NCBI RefSeq assembly: GCF_963662255.1
Contig: NC_085047.1
Coordinates: 113,804,214-113,868,213 of the forward strand
Reading direction: 5' to 3'
Length of the DNA: 64,000 bases
Source of the DNA: Cinclus cinclus
Lineage: Eukaryota > Chordata > Aves > Passeriformes > Cinclidae
This document shows positions 51,446 to 63,692 of the stretch, piece by piece. The notes beneath the pieces were generated by a model, which saw only the letters and a list, made by a program, of their open reading frames with translations, was not told the origin of the DNA and ran no database searches. The translations under genes were made by a program, and so were the position numbers. Positions within the stretch are counted from its first letter, which is position 1; each line of letters begins with the position of its first letter.

Positions 51446-53209
51446 CCTGCCTTTCCCTGTGCCTAATGGATTTTCTGTATTAAACCCACTACGGTTCCTT
51501 TTAATGTTGGGGTGCAGGGGAAAGGGCTTTTTGTTTTCCTCCTCTGCTGCACAGAACCAGAAATAGGTAGGTTCCTCCTAGAGGATCTAAATGTTGAGAG
51601 GGATTACAAAAAATGACAGAGGGGGAAAAAGTTTCCAAGTTTTTTCTTTTCTGTTAATGTATACTCACCCCTTGTCCCGTTTATAACTCATAACTTACCA
51701 AGGCAAAAAACTATGGTACAGCTAAATCCTCAATCTCTTTGCATTCTGAGTGATATTTTCCCTCAAAAATTCCCTCATTTTCAAAATCAATATGTATTTT
51801 GGTCCAGAGACTCTCTTCTTTGCAGAACAAATTTTCTGTCTGAGTGAGAGTGGGGCACAGAGAGAGAGAGAAGGAAAGGTTGTTTCTACTCCTACTACCT
51901 GCTTTGCCTTCCTTTCCCCCCCCAGGTTTATTTTTGCATGCCATCTCTAGGAGGTAATCTCCAGCAAAGGTGTAGAATGAAGAACACACTGAAATTATAA
52001 TCTTGGTGCTGCTGAGAGATTAATGCTCAGCTGCAGAATTGCTTTCTTTGTCTTTGGGGTCCTGCATTTTTAGGTCATCTAATTTCACATGACTTGGTTC
52101 TACATACTGGAAAAAAACAACAAAAAAAACCCAAACCCAATAGTAACATTACAATTTTTAAGCAATAGGTGCTTTGGTTTTCGATATTAAATATTTAGAG
52201 GTGTTACATAGTGGAATATGTTAACTGGTTTCTCTGTTTTTATGGAGGTAGGCACCAGTGTCTTCCTCTGTCAGAGTCTGATAGTAATGAGTGGCCGAGG
52301 TTTAGAGGGAGGATGTTAAGTTTAAATCCCTTGGTTTGTTTCCATCCTACAGTGCAGAAAACACTATCATGGAACATCTTCCCTCCCTCTTCCCCTCTCT
52401 CCCTCTCCTGAATTTATCTCAGGGGAAGTGTGAAACAGATTGAGCACAGGGTTGCCAAGACCTGTCTAGGGGGATTTTACTATTTTGTACCCCAGGTGTG
52501 GGAAGGTAGAGCAAGGGAATAGGGATGTAAAGGATGTTATCTCTTCCTTCTCCTTCCCTTTGTTTACCTGAAAAGCTGTCAGACATTCATAGAGCTCCTT
52601 TAACATCTTATTTTACTCCTTTCAGACTACCTAGGAAAAAAAAAATTTACCTGTGAGGTGACTGACATGTTGCAATCTATTGCCAGCTATAAACCAATGT
52701 GGGGTAAATTAATCCTCTGTTATTAAATCCATAGAGGCCAAAAGCACCTTCATTCTATCCAAGTGCAGTTGTGTGGCACTGATGGAATACTGAGATCTCA
52801 TGATTTAAGAAAATCTACACCCTGCCAATGAATTCAGCCTCATCCTTTGCCAGAGACCCCACCCTGGGAGTCTTCCCTCACCCTTGGCTCACCAGTTTGG
52901 ACTCTTGCCTCAGCTCTACTCCCTCCAAACAGATTGTGGGCAGATGTTTGCTGCCAGCATCTGGGTAGATTTAAGAAATTAAAACCTATGGCTGTCTCCT
53001 GCTATGTGTTTGGGAGGGGGAATTGCCCCTGATCCTACACGGGATGGATGCAACCCCCCTGCTTTATACTGCAGCTGGACCACTCCCATGAACCCCTCTG
53101 CTGTCAGGGTTTGTGGGGTGCAATCCTCCATCTGGAAGGCAGTGATGAGTAGCTGCAGGCAGTAATACCTTCAACCCATCCAGATAAATAGATCTGCAAG
53201 TAGGCTTGT

Positions 53210-53410
53210 GTCACCGTCCTCATTTTAGAACTGAAAGAATTAGGCTAAGCTGAATTAAGGCTCTAATTCTAAATGAAAGTGCTAGCTTAGGATGCTGCTT
53301 AGCTCGTTCTTTTTAAAAGTTTAATTTCAGATTCATTTCCTGAGTATCCCCATGTGGACAGGTCCTCAGACTCTGCCTGGCCTTGGGTAAGCTACTTAAG
53401 CTTGTGACCT
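53210..53410. mobile_element. Possible ancient MIR/CORE-SINE traces
   Basis: 'gtcctcattttagaactga' near 53216 resembles the reverse complement of the MIR tail. 'ggccttgggtaagctactta' near 53381 resembles the MIR core 'gaccttgggcaagttactta' in the opposite orientation. Both are short and degraded, and the similarity is from memory of the family consensus. Confidence 0.3.
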
Positions 53411-54926
53411 GAGGACCTTACTGCAAAATACACTAAAGCATGTGTGGGAAGTGCACTAAGAATTCCATGGGAGATAATTGTATGCCTGCTTTGTTGTTGT
53501 TGTTGTTTTATTTTGTTTATTTAGCATTCTCTGTGTGGTCTTCCAGGCAGAAATCATCTTTGCAAAGGTGATCTTGAAGTAAGGGAAAGATATCCAAGTA
53601 AAATGACTGCTTGAATGTACGAGGCACTCCAAGCTATTCCATTGAAGTTCCTAACTCACCTCCTCTGTGTAGTGAGAACATATCCCCTGCTCACCTGACA
53701 AGTGCTCTTTTGGGTGTATATAAATATCCTTAGAGCTTTGAGCATCTGGAAGTAGAGGAATTCATGGTGAGCAGCATGAAAACCCTTTGGAAAATGTCAT
53801 CTCCATGTCACTTCCTTGTCCTTGCTCTTTCCCTGGGAAGAACACATTCCAATAGTCCAGCAGCAGAGGTCAGTGCTGATTTGCATTGGAGAGGCAAACC
53901 TAAGCTCAGAAGGAAGGGGCAACCTATCCACATCTCCTGTGTCCAAAAGAACCCCACCTCACTCTTCACTGCCGCTGCTGCCACGTGCCCCAGTCGTGTT
54001 TTCCTGTGGGTTCTTCTTGTAAAAGCTGATAGCTGTTGATAGGATTTCAGCATCCAGGTGCACAGCGTGAACTGTTGCTGTTTTAAGCATAAATCTCTTC
54101 CAAAATGCTACTGAACCCAAGCTCAACATACCTGTAACTAGTGTGGCTTCTCACCTTCAGGCAGCTACAGACAGGTACAGATGAATTTTGAAGAGGGTCT
54201 GACTTTGGGGGAGAGAGGAGGGGCACATGGCTGACATGAAGCTGGGACCTCAGTTAGAGTCTCCTGAGGTTTGCACAGAAATCTGATGGACTTCTTCCTT
54301 TTTAAGTGTGGCATTGCATGTTTTCATATTCTTTTTCCCCTGAGCACCAGCAGGTTTGTCAGGGTGCTGGTGTTCTGCCTGGCACACCTATTGTCCTTTC
54401 TGGGGCCAGGCACGCTTCCCGGCTGGTTTTAATGGGTGTAAACCTTTCTTTGCTTCCCTCCCTGACCTTGACACTTTCTCAGTGTGTTTGGGGTTGGCTG
54501 GTTGGTTGGGTTACAGTCTGAGTGCACTGTTTTAAAGGGAGGCTGTGGCCAGGGCTGCACACAATTTCATCTGATAGCGGGGAAAAGTGAAAGAACAGGT
54601 TCACAAGCTGGGGCAGTCCCTTCCCTTTTTAAGTCTTGGATTCTGGGGACACCCTCACCCCAAGGTTTTCCTACTCTCCAATCTGCCTGTATCTAGTTTG
54701 TACCATTGACTGCTAATTTTTCTTTTTTCCCTTCAGAAATCAGCATTTATGTGTTGGACAGCGAGAAATATTATCAGCTGTCTCCTAATCCCTGTGTCTT
54801 ACAGGTGTCTCAGTCCTCTGCTGTCTGCAATGTCTATTTTCTGTATATCTCAAGAGAAAAGGAGGTACAGGAGGTTATTAGAATGAGGAAATGATCCTCT
54901 GGCACTAACCTGGATATTTTTCTCTT

Positions 54927-54952
54927 AAAAAAAAAAAAAAAAAAAAAAAAAA
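54927..54952. repeat. Poly-A tract (26 A)
   Basis: Twenty-six consecutive A, the longest homopolymer seen in the window. No retrocopy body was recognised immediately upstream, and no clear target-site duplication was found. Confidence 0.9.
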
Positions 54953-57548
54953 CCTGCCTGCAGCTTCCTCTTGGAATTGGGTCTGTGAGCAGCTGACTAC
55001 GTTTGCCATGAATGACAATTAGTAATGCCTAGAAACAACAACTAAACAGAGCAGAAATAAGATTGTCTGGGGACAGGAGGAAAAAAAAAAACAAAACAAC
55101 AAAAATCACTGGATAACCCATATGCTTTATTTTCAAAGTGGAATTAGTGAATCCAAACTATTTAGCTACTGTATGCACTTCGACTCTGGGGCACCCATGT
55201 GTGGAAGGTTTTCTTGGCCAGAGGGCAGGAAAATTGAAATTTTTGTGTCATTTGCCTTTTCCTCTTGCATTAACAGCTAGTGCAACACTAGCTTTCACCT
55301 TAGGAGGAAAAGCTGCTTCTTCCTGCTGTTCTCCCTTCTCCTGCCTAGGGCTGTTTCTGGTGCCATCTCACAGCACTTGCCAGCTCCAAAAAATTGGTTT
55401 GAAAATGAGGAGAGTAATTTACCTGTGTTTTAACTTATTTTTCTCCTACTGCTCCCTTTTCTGTCCTTCCTCAGTCACACCAGAAATGTAAATATTCATC
55501 CTCAGAGCTGAATAAAATTTCATGAGAAATTTTTCTTTAGCTCTGCCAGAAAGAAGTTTGGACTCATACACCTGGAGTGGATCTTATTCCCTCTTGGAAA
55601 AACTGACTTAATGATAATAAATGTGTTTCTACAAAGTCAATATTCCTTTCAAGTTCTGCCTGCGCTTTCATCAGCTTGGGGTGTGTATGTGGGAGAATGC
55701 TTGGAAAGAATATTCACAAGAATGCTTTCTGGCAAAGGAAGAGATCACAGATCAGATCAATGAGATTTCCACAGAAAAGAGAATTGAAGTGATTGAATTA
55801 TATCAACCAGCAGTCTTGTATTTGGGACCAGTTATATTTTAGTGGTGTCTCAAGAAAATAAACTTTTTGAGAAAATATTATAGACAAATAATCTTATAAA
55901 ACCTCAAAAACCAAAGCCTGGCATGCAATTTCAAAATGAGCACATGCACTTCTATAAAACCATCAACATGCATGGCTTTTGATCCTGAGTGGGTCTAACC
56001 AACATGAAGGTCCTGGCAAAATGGTGTTTAATTAGTTGTGCTCTGGCATAAATGTGCAAATGTTGGAGAACTTTCAGAACTGAGGTTCTCAAGGGACAAA
56101 ACACACCAACAGTGAGGAATAAGCAAGAGTGGAAAAGGTGTATCTTGAATTATTTTTCCTTGTCAGAGTACCCAGATCATTTTCATCCTCTCATTTATGA
56201 GACCCTGTCCAGTTTCTTATACCTGACTAAAAGTGGCTACTACACTAGCCCTCAAACCCTGCATCATTTGACCTTAACCACATGAGGAACTGCTTCCTAA
56301 AAGATTCTGTTTTTTTCTGTTTTCTCTGCCCTTGCCTTTCAGGAATAACAGAGCTGTTCTGTTTGTGTTGGGTGTGAGCAGTTGGTGGTGACCTAGTCTA
56401 CAATTTTTTGTGTTTAAATGATCTTCTGGGATTATTCCAGGATAAGAGTGTTAGAACCACAACTAATGAACTCTAAGTACAGAAATTGAGACTCCTTTCT
56501 GGATGGGGACTGTGGTAAATATTAACACCTGTTGGACTTGCAATTGTACTTCTAGAAAAAGGCCTTTCTCCATAATTTTTTTCCTCTCCAACTGCAGTTG
56601 GAAATATTATCAAGTCCTCTTTATATTTGAATTTTCACTGCTGACCTGTCATAGCTCAAAATTCCTTCTGTATGAAGTGGACAATCCACAGTTTGTCCCA
56701 CAGATCACAAATAGAGCTGTGGTGCTCTAGACCCCAGGGAATAAAATTGAAGCAGCATTCCAGCCTCTGGAGACCTTCCTAAGTAATCAACATTAATAAA
56801 GACACTTCATTTTATGCACTTACAGAAATTCCTAAGTATTCTAGTACATGTAACAAAGATTTGCTTATTCTTGATTGTAGCTCATTTCTTTTGGATCTGA
56901 CTGACAATTACATTTGCCTTTACAGAGGTTCCAAATTCATCAATAAATTTATTGGAACATGAAACACTACATAATATAGGATTAAATAACAGCTCATATT
57001 TGCCAGCCTGCTCTTCTCTTTATTCAGAAAAGAAAGAAAAAGTCATCTCTGAGCCGTTGCATTGGACAATCAATAAAAATGTTGCTATATGACCCTTTCT
57101 TAGAACTATCAAAAAAACCCCAAGCATATAGACATCTTCAGTTTTGTGTTCATAGTCTGGGGTTTAATGTGTGTGATGGAAGAAAAATCCCATCACTTTC
57201 TAGACTCCTGATATACTTTTAGACATGCTGATTGACAAGTCATAAGTAGTGCTCCCAGCAACATTTTAGTTCTGTGGATTTACAGCTCATTATCACTTAT
57301 GCTCTCTGCTAAAGATTTAAAACTGCCACATTTTCAGAACCTGAAATAGGAATAAAAGAAGAGACTAAAATAATTACCTCTGAAATATGTATTACTGGTG
57401 TTATCAAATCCTTATTTTAGCAGGAGGATGTATTGGTGTTTTATAACTCAGAAGCAATTGACATAAAGTTTCTGTGGAAATATTTCTGCCAGGGTTTTGA
57501 AGCTGTGGTTGATCTTAATGGCTCCAGAACGAGGCAGGAAAACAGAGT

Positions 57549-57615
57549 TATGTGGTGTAGCATTAGCATAGAAGACCTGAGCTCAAATCCCTGCCTTGTT
57601 ACCTGGTTTTGGGTG
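57549..57615 (+). mobile_element. Possible MIR-type SINE trace
   Basis: 'gtgtagcattagcatagaag' is followed by 'acctgagctcaaatccctgc', 'cttgttacctg' and 'gttttgggt'. Order and spacing resemble the tRNA-derived head (B-box-like GCTCAAATCCC) and the start of the core of MIR. It is short and diverged, so tentative. The loose fit to a tRNA B box reflects this origin and does not mark a functional tRNA gene. Confidence 0.3.
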
Positions 57616-58089
57616 TAGTGGTAGAAAAATCCTTGTTTTTCATGCGTTCCTCAAATAATGAGAATATCCCATGTTCAGGAACACGATAGGTGTGCTCCAT
57701 GCTGCTGGTTCCTACATGGAAGTCCAAAAGGAAAACCAAATTAATTTGCAGTTGAGTGAATCATTGCTAAAGAAAATAGCCTGCAGAAATGCTTATTTTA
57801 AGCAGTGTTTGCACTGTTCAGCAGGCACTTCAGAAACCTTGGGGGTGATTGGAGAACGAGTCGTGGGATGCAAATAAATCAATCCCTCCCGTGTATTTTA
57901 GTGTGGAAAACACAGAAAACCTGAGCTGGAGTGCACACACAGCCAGCTGCAATGCAGTCCGTGGCAGAGAAGGAGAAATGTGTTATTCAGGTGAGAAATA
58001 AGCTCCCAGGTATCAATTTTATTTTTTCTTCCCTGGATCAAGGGAGCTCTTTTAAGGTAATCTGATTTCAATGTTCGCTGTGAATTCTG

Positions 58090-58275
58090 CTGGCTGCCTC
58101 TGGAAAGCTGTGCTCTCTGTGCCAGGCAGTAATTGCGTTAATCATCCATTTTTAAATAACTGCATTTGAAGTTAAGTTGAGAATTGCTTTTCAGATCTTT
58201 AATTTGCTTTGGAAAAGTGAAATAATTCCCACAAGGGTTGTGCTAATCAATATTCCAGAGGCAAGTAACCTTTGC
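58090..58275. promoter_or_regulatory. Candidate conserved non-coding element
   Basis: A non-repetitive segment with CAGTAATTGCGTTAATCATCC, TTGCTTTGGAAAAGTG and GTGCTAATCAATATTCC motifs (homeodomain and HNF6/CUT-like cores), flanked by ordinary AT-rich DNA. Inference from texture only. Confidence 0.18.
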
Positions 58276-59380
58276 TAATACTTGAATATGGGATACTCTA
58301 TATTCTTCTGCTTAAAGAATTCTGGGGGAAAAAAATACACCAATTCCTTTTGAAATTTGGCAGGTTAATAACTTTTCTGACTGCCAGGCATAGGGGTTTT
58401 TAGTCAACAGGAGATTCATCAAGTACAAAATTGCATTATATTATCTTCCTTTCATTGTTGTTGTTTTTATTTTAAACCTTCTTGCTAATATAAATGATGA
58501 CAAATTGCAGGGCTGTAAATGTGAAAGTCCCCAAATGGCATTTTTGTCAAAGCCCTTCTGCTGAAATGCTTACTTGGAAAGATTTTTAAACCTTAGGAGC
58601 TGGGGGAGGGGTTTTAATTATTATTATTATGCATCATGACACAATGCATTATGCATCATGGTTGTTTTTCTGCTTTTTAAACACTTGTTATGGATGATGA
58701 AACTAATACAGATGGACATCCAGGGAGAGCTTCTGCAAAACCTTCCTGTGATGTCATATTCTGTTTCCAAGGAATTGCAGTACATGGAAACAAGAGGATG
58801 GGCAAACTTAGAGGCACTTAGAAGCACTCTAATAATTAGATGACAGGTAGTCATCAAGAGAAAGTCATCTTTTTTTCAAAGGTGTCCTCCTGTGGAACTG
58901 GGTAAAAAAACTCATGTTTTAAAAACTAAAAATGGTAAAATGTGAGCGTAGCTGTTTTCAACTTGGGAGTGTTTGACCCTGCTTCCTTTGAAGCCACCTC
59001 CAAATTACTGCTGATGCTCAGAACTTGCTTTCTTTACCTTGTTTTTCCCACCCAGACATGCACATAACTGAAAAATATAAATAGGTAGTGAGGCTGAGTG
59101 AAAAGCTGATGGGATACAATACATTCAGTGCCAGAGCTGCTTTTTCATCCTGCATCTCTCCACCAAGTAAATATTTCCTGTTCCCTTGAAATCAGTTTGA
59201 TATTTAGGTTCTACACAGGTACAAGAGGAACAAAGGGGAGAATTGTGTATTCATTTCTTTAATAGAAAAGCCTATTTTGTATATGGTCACAGAGCTTGTG
59301 TTGGCTGCATCCTGTAAACATTAAGGGAGAGACAGAAAATCTGAATAGATTTTTAAGGAGTCACAGCAGGCAATGGATTT

Positions 59381-59399
59381 GAGGGGGGTGGGGGGGTGG
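59381..59399 (+). other. G-rich run with quadruplex potential
   Basis: GA, then G6, T, G7, T, GG, A: two long G-runs split by single T. They can be partitioned into four G-tracts, so a G-quadruplex is possible on the + strand. Confidence 0.4.
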
Positions 59400-60061
59400 A
59401 AATAAAAATATTCTGCTTCCCCAGGCGGCAAGTATAATCCAATATTTCATATTTCAGGGTTGGGGAAATGAAATTTCAGTGTCATTGTGGATATTAAAGA
59501 TGATACTGGTGATGACCCACAGACAATTGGCAATTACATTTGTTTCCTGAGATTCTTATCAGGAAAGTCTAAATCTGTGTGTCCCCCCATCCATACATCC
59601 AAAATAATTGCCTGGTAGTTGCATCCTGCTTTTTTAAAGGGAAAAAACCCCAAAACCCTACAACAATCTCTTCTACCTCTATGCATGCTCTGCTCCTCCA
59701 CGCTGGCTCCAATTTGTGCCTCCAAGTTGAAACACGTGTTTGTGGTTTGGGGGTTTTGCCAGTAGATTGTAAAAGTAATTGATTCATTATCATTTTTTTT
59801 GGTCTGTATTTACTATTGCCCCCTTATTCTTTTCCAACTTGTTGGTGATAGAATGATAATTGTCTATTTTGCCCCACCCTATAGGTCCCAAATTCAGTCA
59901 ACCTGTAGCAAGACCTTTGGTGTTGAGCCTTGGTGTTGCTGCTCTGGTGTAGATTTGGGACATGAAATCCTGCCATTTGCCTGGTCAATCTTCTGTAAAG
60001 ATGTAGGAAAAAAAAAAATTATTCAGGTTTTCTCTGAATTCTACTGCCAGGGAGCAGAAGC

Positions 60062-60435
60062 CTCTGCTCAGAATCTCAGAATGGTTTGGGCTGGAAGGGA
60101 CCTCAAAGCCTCATCCAGTGCCAGCCCTGCCATGGCAGGGACACCTCCCACTGTCCCAGGCTGCTCCCAGCCCCAGTGTCCAACCTGGAACTGAACATTC
60201 CAGGGATCCAGGGGCAGCCACAGCTGCTCTGGGCACCCTGTGCCAGGGCCTGCCCACCCTCACAGGGAATTTTTTTCCTGTTATCCGAACTAACCTTCCC
60301 TTCCTTCAGCTCAAGGCCATTCCCCCTCACCCTGTCACTCCATGCCCTTGTGAAAAGTCCCTCTCCAGCTCTCTTGTACCTCAGTCTGAAATACCTGACA
60401 TCTCCAGGATGGATTCTCTTGCACCCTCCATTCTA
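60062..60435 (-). mobile_element. CR1 LINE 3' portion, antisense on + strand (about 370 bp)
   Basis: It starts with 'cagaatctcagaatggtttg' (degraded terminal 8-mers in reverse complement). Then come 'ggctggaagggacctcaaag', 'gccatggcagggacacctcc', 'ctgtcccaggctgctcccag', 'ggaatttttttcctgttatc', 'ctcaaggccattccccctca' and 'cttgtgaaaagtccctctcc'. The form is that seen in neoavian and passerine genomes and is relatively young. No open reverse-transcriptase frame. Confidence 0.93.
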
Positions 60436-61330
60436 AAAGGAATGGTGTTTATCACCTTTCAGCAATTTCTACCCAGGGTTGCTCCATTCTGACACACTTT
60501 GCTAAGCCTGAGCTTTCTGAATGTATCCCACACAAAACTTAAATCCTTATTATTCTCGGGTGCTGCCAGCTGAATCAAAGGGAATTTTGGTATTATGAAG
60601 AAACTCTTGCTGGATCATTCCCTCCTCGCTGTGCCCCTGCTGTTTAGACAAACCTTTCAGGCATCTCTTGAGAAAAAAAGCAAAACAAGGTTGTGTTGTG
60701 CTGCTGACTCCAATCTGAGCATGTTCAGCACGTGTGCCTTGTTAGTTTGTCTCCTTTCTATTGAACCAACAAGATTCTTTCAGTCACCTTCTGCAGGAAT
60801 TGGAGAAAGCTGGTGGTGTTAAATGGTTTTGCAAAGATCTCTGCTGGTTTTGTTTGTCCTTATAAATATTTTATGGCATCATGGGTCTGTAAAAATGCAG
60901 TAGTTTTGTGTAGTAAACCAAATAAGGATAAGCCTGCACAAGGTGTTTTTTTGCTTCTTTTTTTTTTTTTTTTCTCTGTGCATCAAAAGAGAAAAGAAGA
61001 GGAGAAAGTTAAAATGCATAATGAGGCACAGCATGTTTCTAGTACTGGGTAACCTACATTGTTGCTAGAAGATTTAGTAGAAATGTTTACTAGAAAATAC
61101 AGTATTCAGGCTGAATTTTAACAAGGGATGTTAAGCTATTATTTGTATTTGATATTCAGGCTGGCGACAGAGAGAGCTGCAGGTAGTGGTCAAAGATTGA
61201 ACAACAAACCTTGACTAGCATTCTTTTTTTAACCCTTAAAACTTTCTCAGTGTGGTCAACTAGTCTTTTTCATTGCAAAAGTGGAGTAAGACTTCTTGTA
61301 GTTGTTCTGTAGGTAGCTTATATTTTTTAT
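60436..61330. other. Non-coding spacer, no gene recognised
   Basis: Contains a 16-T run at 60958-60973. Open frames of 75-79 codons have no domain. Confidence 0.5.
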
Positions 61331-61498
61331 CCTTTCCTTTCCTTTCCTTTCCTTTCCTTTCCTTTCCTTTCCTTTCCTTTCCTTTCCTTTCCTTTCCTTT
61401 CCTTTCCTTTCCTTTCCTTTCCTTTCCTTTCCTTTCCTTTCCTTTCCTTTCCTTTCCTTTCCTTTCCTTTCCTTTCCTTTCCTTTCCTTTCCTTTCCT
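61331..61498. repeat. (CCTTT)33 pentanucleotide microsatellite
   Basis: 168 bp of uninterrupted CCTTT units (33 full units plus CCT), equivalent to AAAGG on the minus strand. I see no interruption or substitution. The polypurine/polypyrimidine tract has mirror symmetry and could form triplex (H-) DNA. It is the cause of two spurious open frames (Lys-Gly-Lys-Glu-Arg-like on the minus strand, Phe-Leu-Ser-like on the plus). Confidence 0.98.
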
Positions 61499-63572
61499 GT
61501 AGTAAAGAGTTAAGTTTTAATGAATTCTTGATTACATTATGATTAATGTCTTTTTTTTCAGAATCTGCCTCTACTGAGCACAGAATGGGAATGCATGACT
61601 TGAAGTGAGAAGAAAGACCCAAACTGATTCTTTACAATTAACCAAAAATATTCAGAATTTGCCTTTAAGGAAAATAAATAAAGAGGAAATAATTTGGAAA
61701 AATTACGCCCTTTTTTATTTAGTGAGAAACTTTGTCTTGTGTAAAATAAAGCCTCCAATTGCTATTAATTCCTGACTGAGAACTCTCTCCCTCTATTTTA
61801 AAAATACTTCCTTAAAGTTTTAGTCAGACAAAAATGGCATTCTGAGTGGAAGTGCTAAATAGGTTTGTACATAATTAAGAAATGAGCAGCAGGCTGTGAC
61901 TTTGAATGTTTGCAGCACAGAATGAGGATTTTCCCTTTGCTGAGATTCTATTAAATTTGACAATGAGAGAATTCATGGTTGACTTGCTCTTGGTGGTCTG
62001 TCAAAGCTGAAGACAGTGGTATATATTGAGGTTTATAAACTCTTTACAGAAGCTGGGCATCCCTTTGTACTGTCTGGTACAGTAATTCACCCTCTTTCCT
62101 CACTAATCATCTGTGCAGTTGATGGATTTGGGTCCTTAACAGCATTAATTCAGCAGCAACATCTTATGAGCACAGTAGCCACTGAAAAAGCCCAGCTCTG
62201 TGGTTTATTTGAATCAAAAGGTGGGTGCAGGAAGTGTGCCTTGGCCAAACACACCTGATCATGTCCAGTCTGTCAAGTTAAGCAAAACATTTTTAACAAG
62301 GGGACATAAAGGTGAGGGGGGAAAGCTGTTTTTCTGAGTGTTAAATAGCTGGATGCTCTACTTAAGCAGATAAATGCTGTGACAAAGTGGAGAAGATGAT
62401 ATTTCCTAATATCTTTGTTGATAGAATGGGTTTTTCCACAGGAAAAAAAAAAAAAGAGGCTAAGCCCCATTTTTTATTCACTTATGTGAGAGTCTTGAGG
62501 TTCTCTGCTCTGGATCCAAGGGTGGGGCAATATGTCTCTTATTTATTACTTATGAATTTTTATTGCTTGTCAGATGTTATAAACAATTACAATAGACCTG
62601 ACAGTTATTATACTTAAAGTTTTGATTTGGGGACAAGTACATTTGCAACAAAATTTGATGTTATTCTTGAAAATACAGAATTATCATGAGCTCTATTTTT
62701 TATCAAAAGATTTCTTCTTCCCTGCTTTCCTTGTACTTCCTTTCTTTTGATGTCTTTCCTCTTCCCCAGAGAAAAAAGGCATTGAAGATGAAATTAGAGG
62801 ACACTCATGTGGAATTTGAGGATACTGAGTGAGATAAAAAGCAGGCAAGATGAATATTGTGTGTCAGTGGTAAAGTAGTTTTTAGAATTAGGAAGGCTCC
62901 ATCATGAACTTGGATAAGACTTGAGCACAGGACTTGGTGCTGAGAGAGTTAAAGAGGGTTTGAAGTATTTATATCCTTTTTAAAAAAGTGCTGTCTAATT
63001 AGCTGATGTTTTTATACTTTAAACACAAAGGAAAGTATATTTAACTTTATACCAGTAAAAATTTTTGCAGTTTTGCAGTCTTAAAATGTGGCAAAAAGGT
63101 GTATATGGATGGCTGCAGAGAAGACAGGAAGACAGGGTAAAACTAAACTGTACTTTTGATTCACAGTAGCTAATTCAAATTATATGTGTTCTGTAATTAT
63201 GTTGCCTCGAGCTCCCATTAACGTTGATGAGCTAAATGTATTTATCAGTGGAAAAATAGGCTTCATTTTATACATCTAAATAGTTTAATGTTTTTAATGC
63301 AGATTGCCTGATTTGTAGAGGCAGCATCATCAAATGATGAGGTGGATGAGGGATGTGTGACTTTTTTTTTGGAGCCTGTAAAATGCTACCAATTAATTCC
63401 TTCTAAGAGTGACTCTGAGCAACCTGAAGTTGTTGCTGTGTGATAGAAAGTCACTGCTCTGCATCTTTATTTGTTGTCTTCACCCAGGCTGTAACTTGTA
63501 CGACTTTGTGGGTGCGTCTTACAAAAGGAGGACAGCTGGGAAGTTGCCTCTGGTGTTAAAAATTTATTTATG
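61499..63572. other. Non-coding region, no gene recognised
   Basis: AT-rich sequence without recognisable exon, RNA gene or repeat body. A 13-A run lies near 62443-62455. Confidence 0.5.
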
Positions 63573-63692
63573 ACCAGTTTGGATGGAGCTCGGAGCAACC
63601 TGGGAGAGCAGAAGGTGTCCCAGCCCATGGCAGGGGTTGAGACTGGATGATGCTTAAGGTCCCTTCCATCCAAAACATTCTGTGATTCTGTG
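63573..63692 (+). mobile_element. CR1 LINE 3' end, sense on + strand
   Basis: 'gtttggatggagctcggagc' then 'aacctgggagagcagaaggt', 'gtcccagcccatggcagggg', 'ttgagactggatgatgctta', 'aggtcccttccatccaaaac' and two terminal units ATTCTGTG ATTCTGTG. A well-preserved 3' end, 5'-truncated. Confidence 0.93.

Larger units (their letters stand above)
50447..60061. other. Non-coding region, no gene recognised
   Basis: No exon or RNA gene is recognised. It contains a 26-A run, two possible ancient MIR-type SINE traces, candidate conserved elements near 51300 and 58090, a TTG run at 53491-53508, and a G-rich run at 59381-59399. Frames up to 117 codons (55138-55491) are T/C-rich with no domain. Confidence 0.5.

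Noticed and set aside
57549..57615. Possible tRNA gene (B-box-like GCTCAAATCCC)
   Set aside because: No A box at the right distance, no acceptor stem and no anticodon arm; a degraded SINE is more likely.
61260..61622. 120-codon Lys/Gly/Glu/Arg repeat protein on the minus strand and an 89-codon Phe/Leu/Ser repeat on the plus strand
   Set aside because: Both are direct translations of the CCTTT microsatellite, whose length of five gives a 15-base coding period with no stop.
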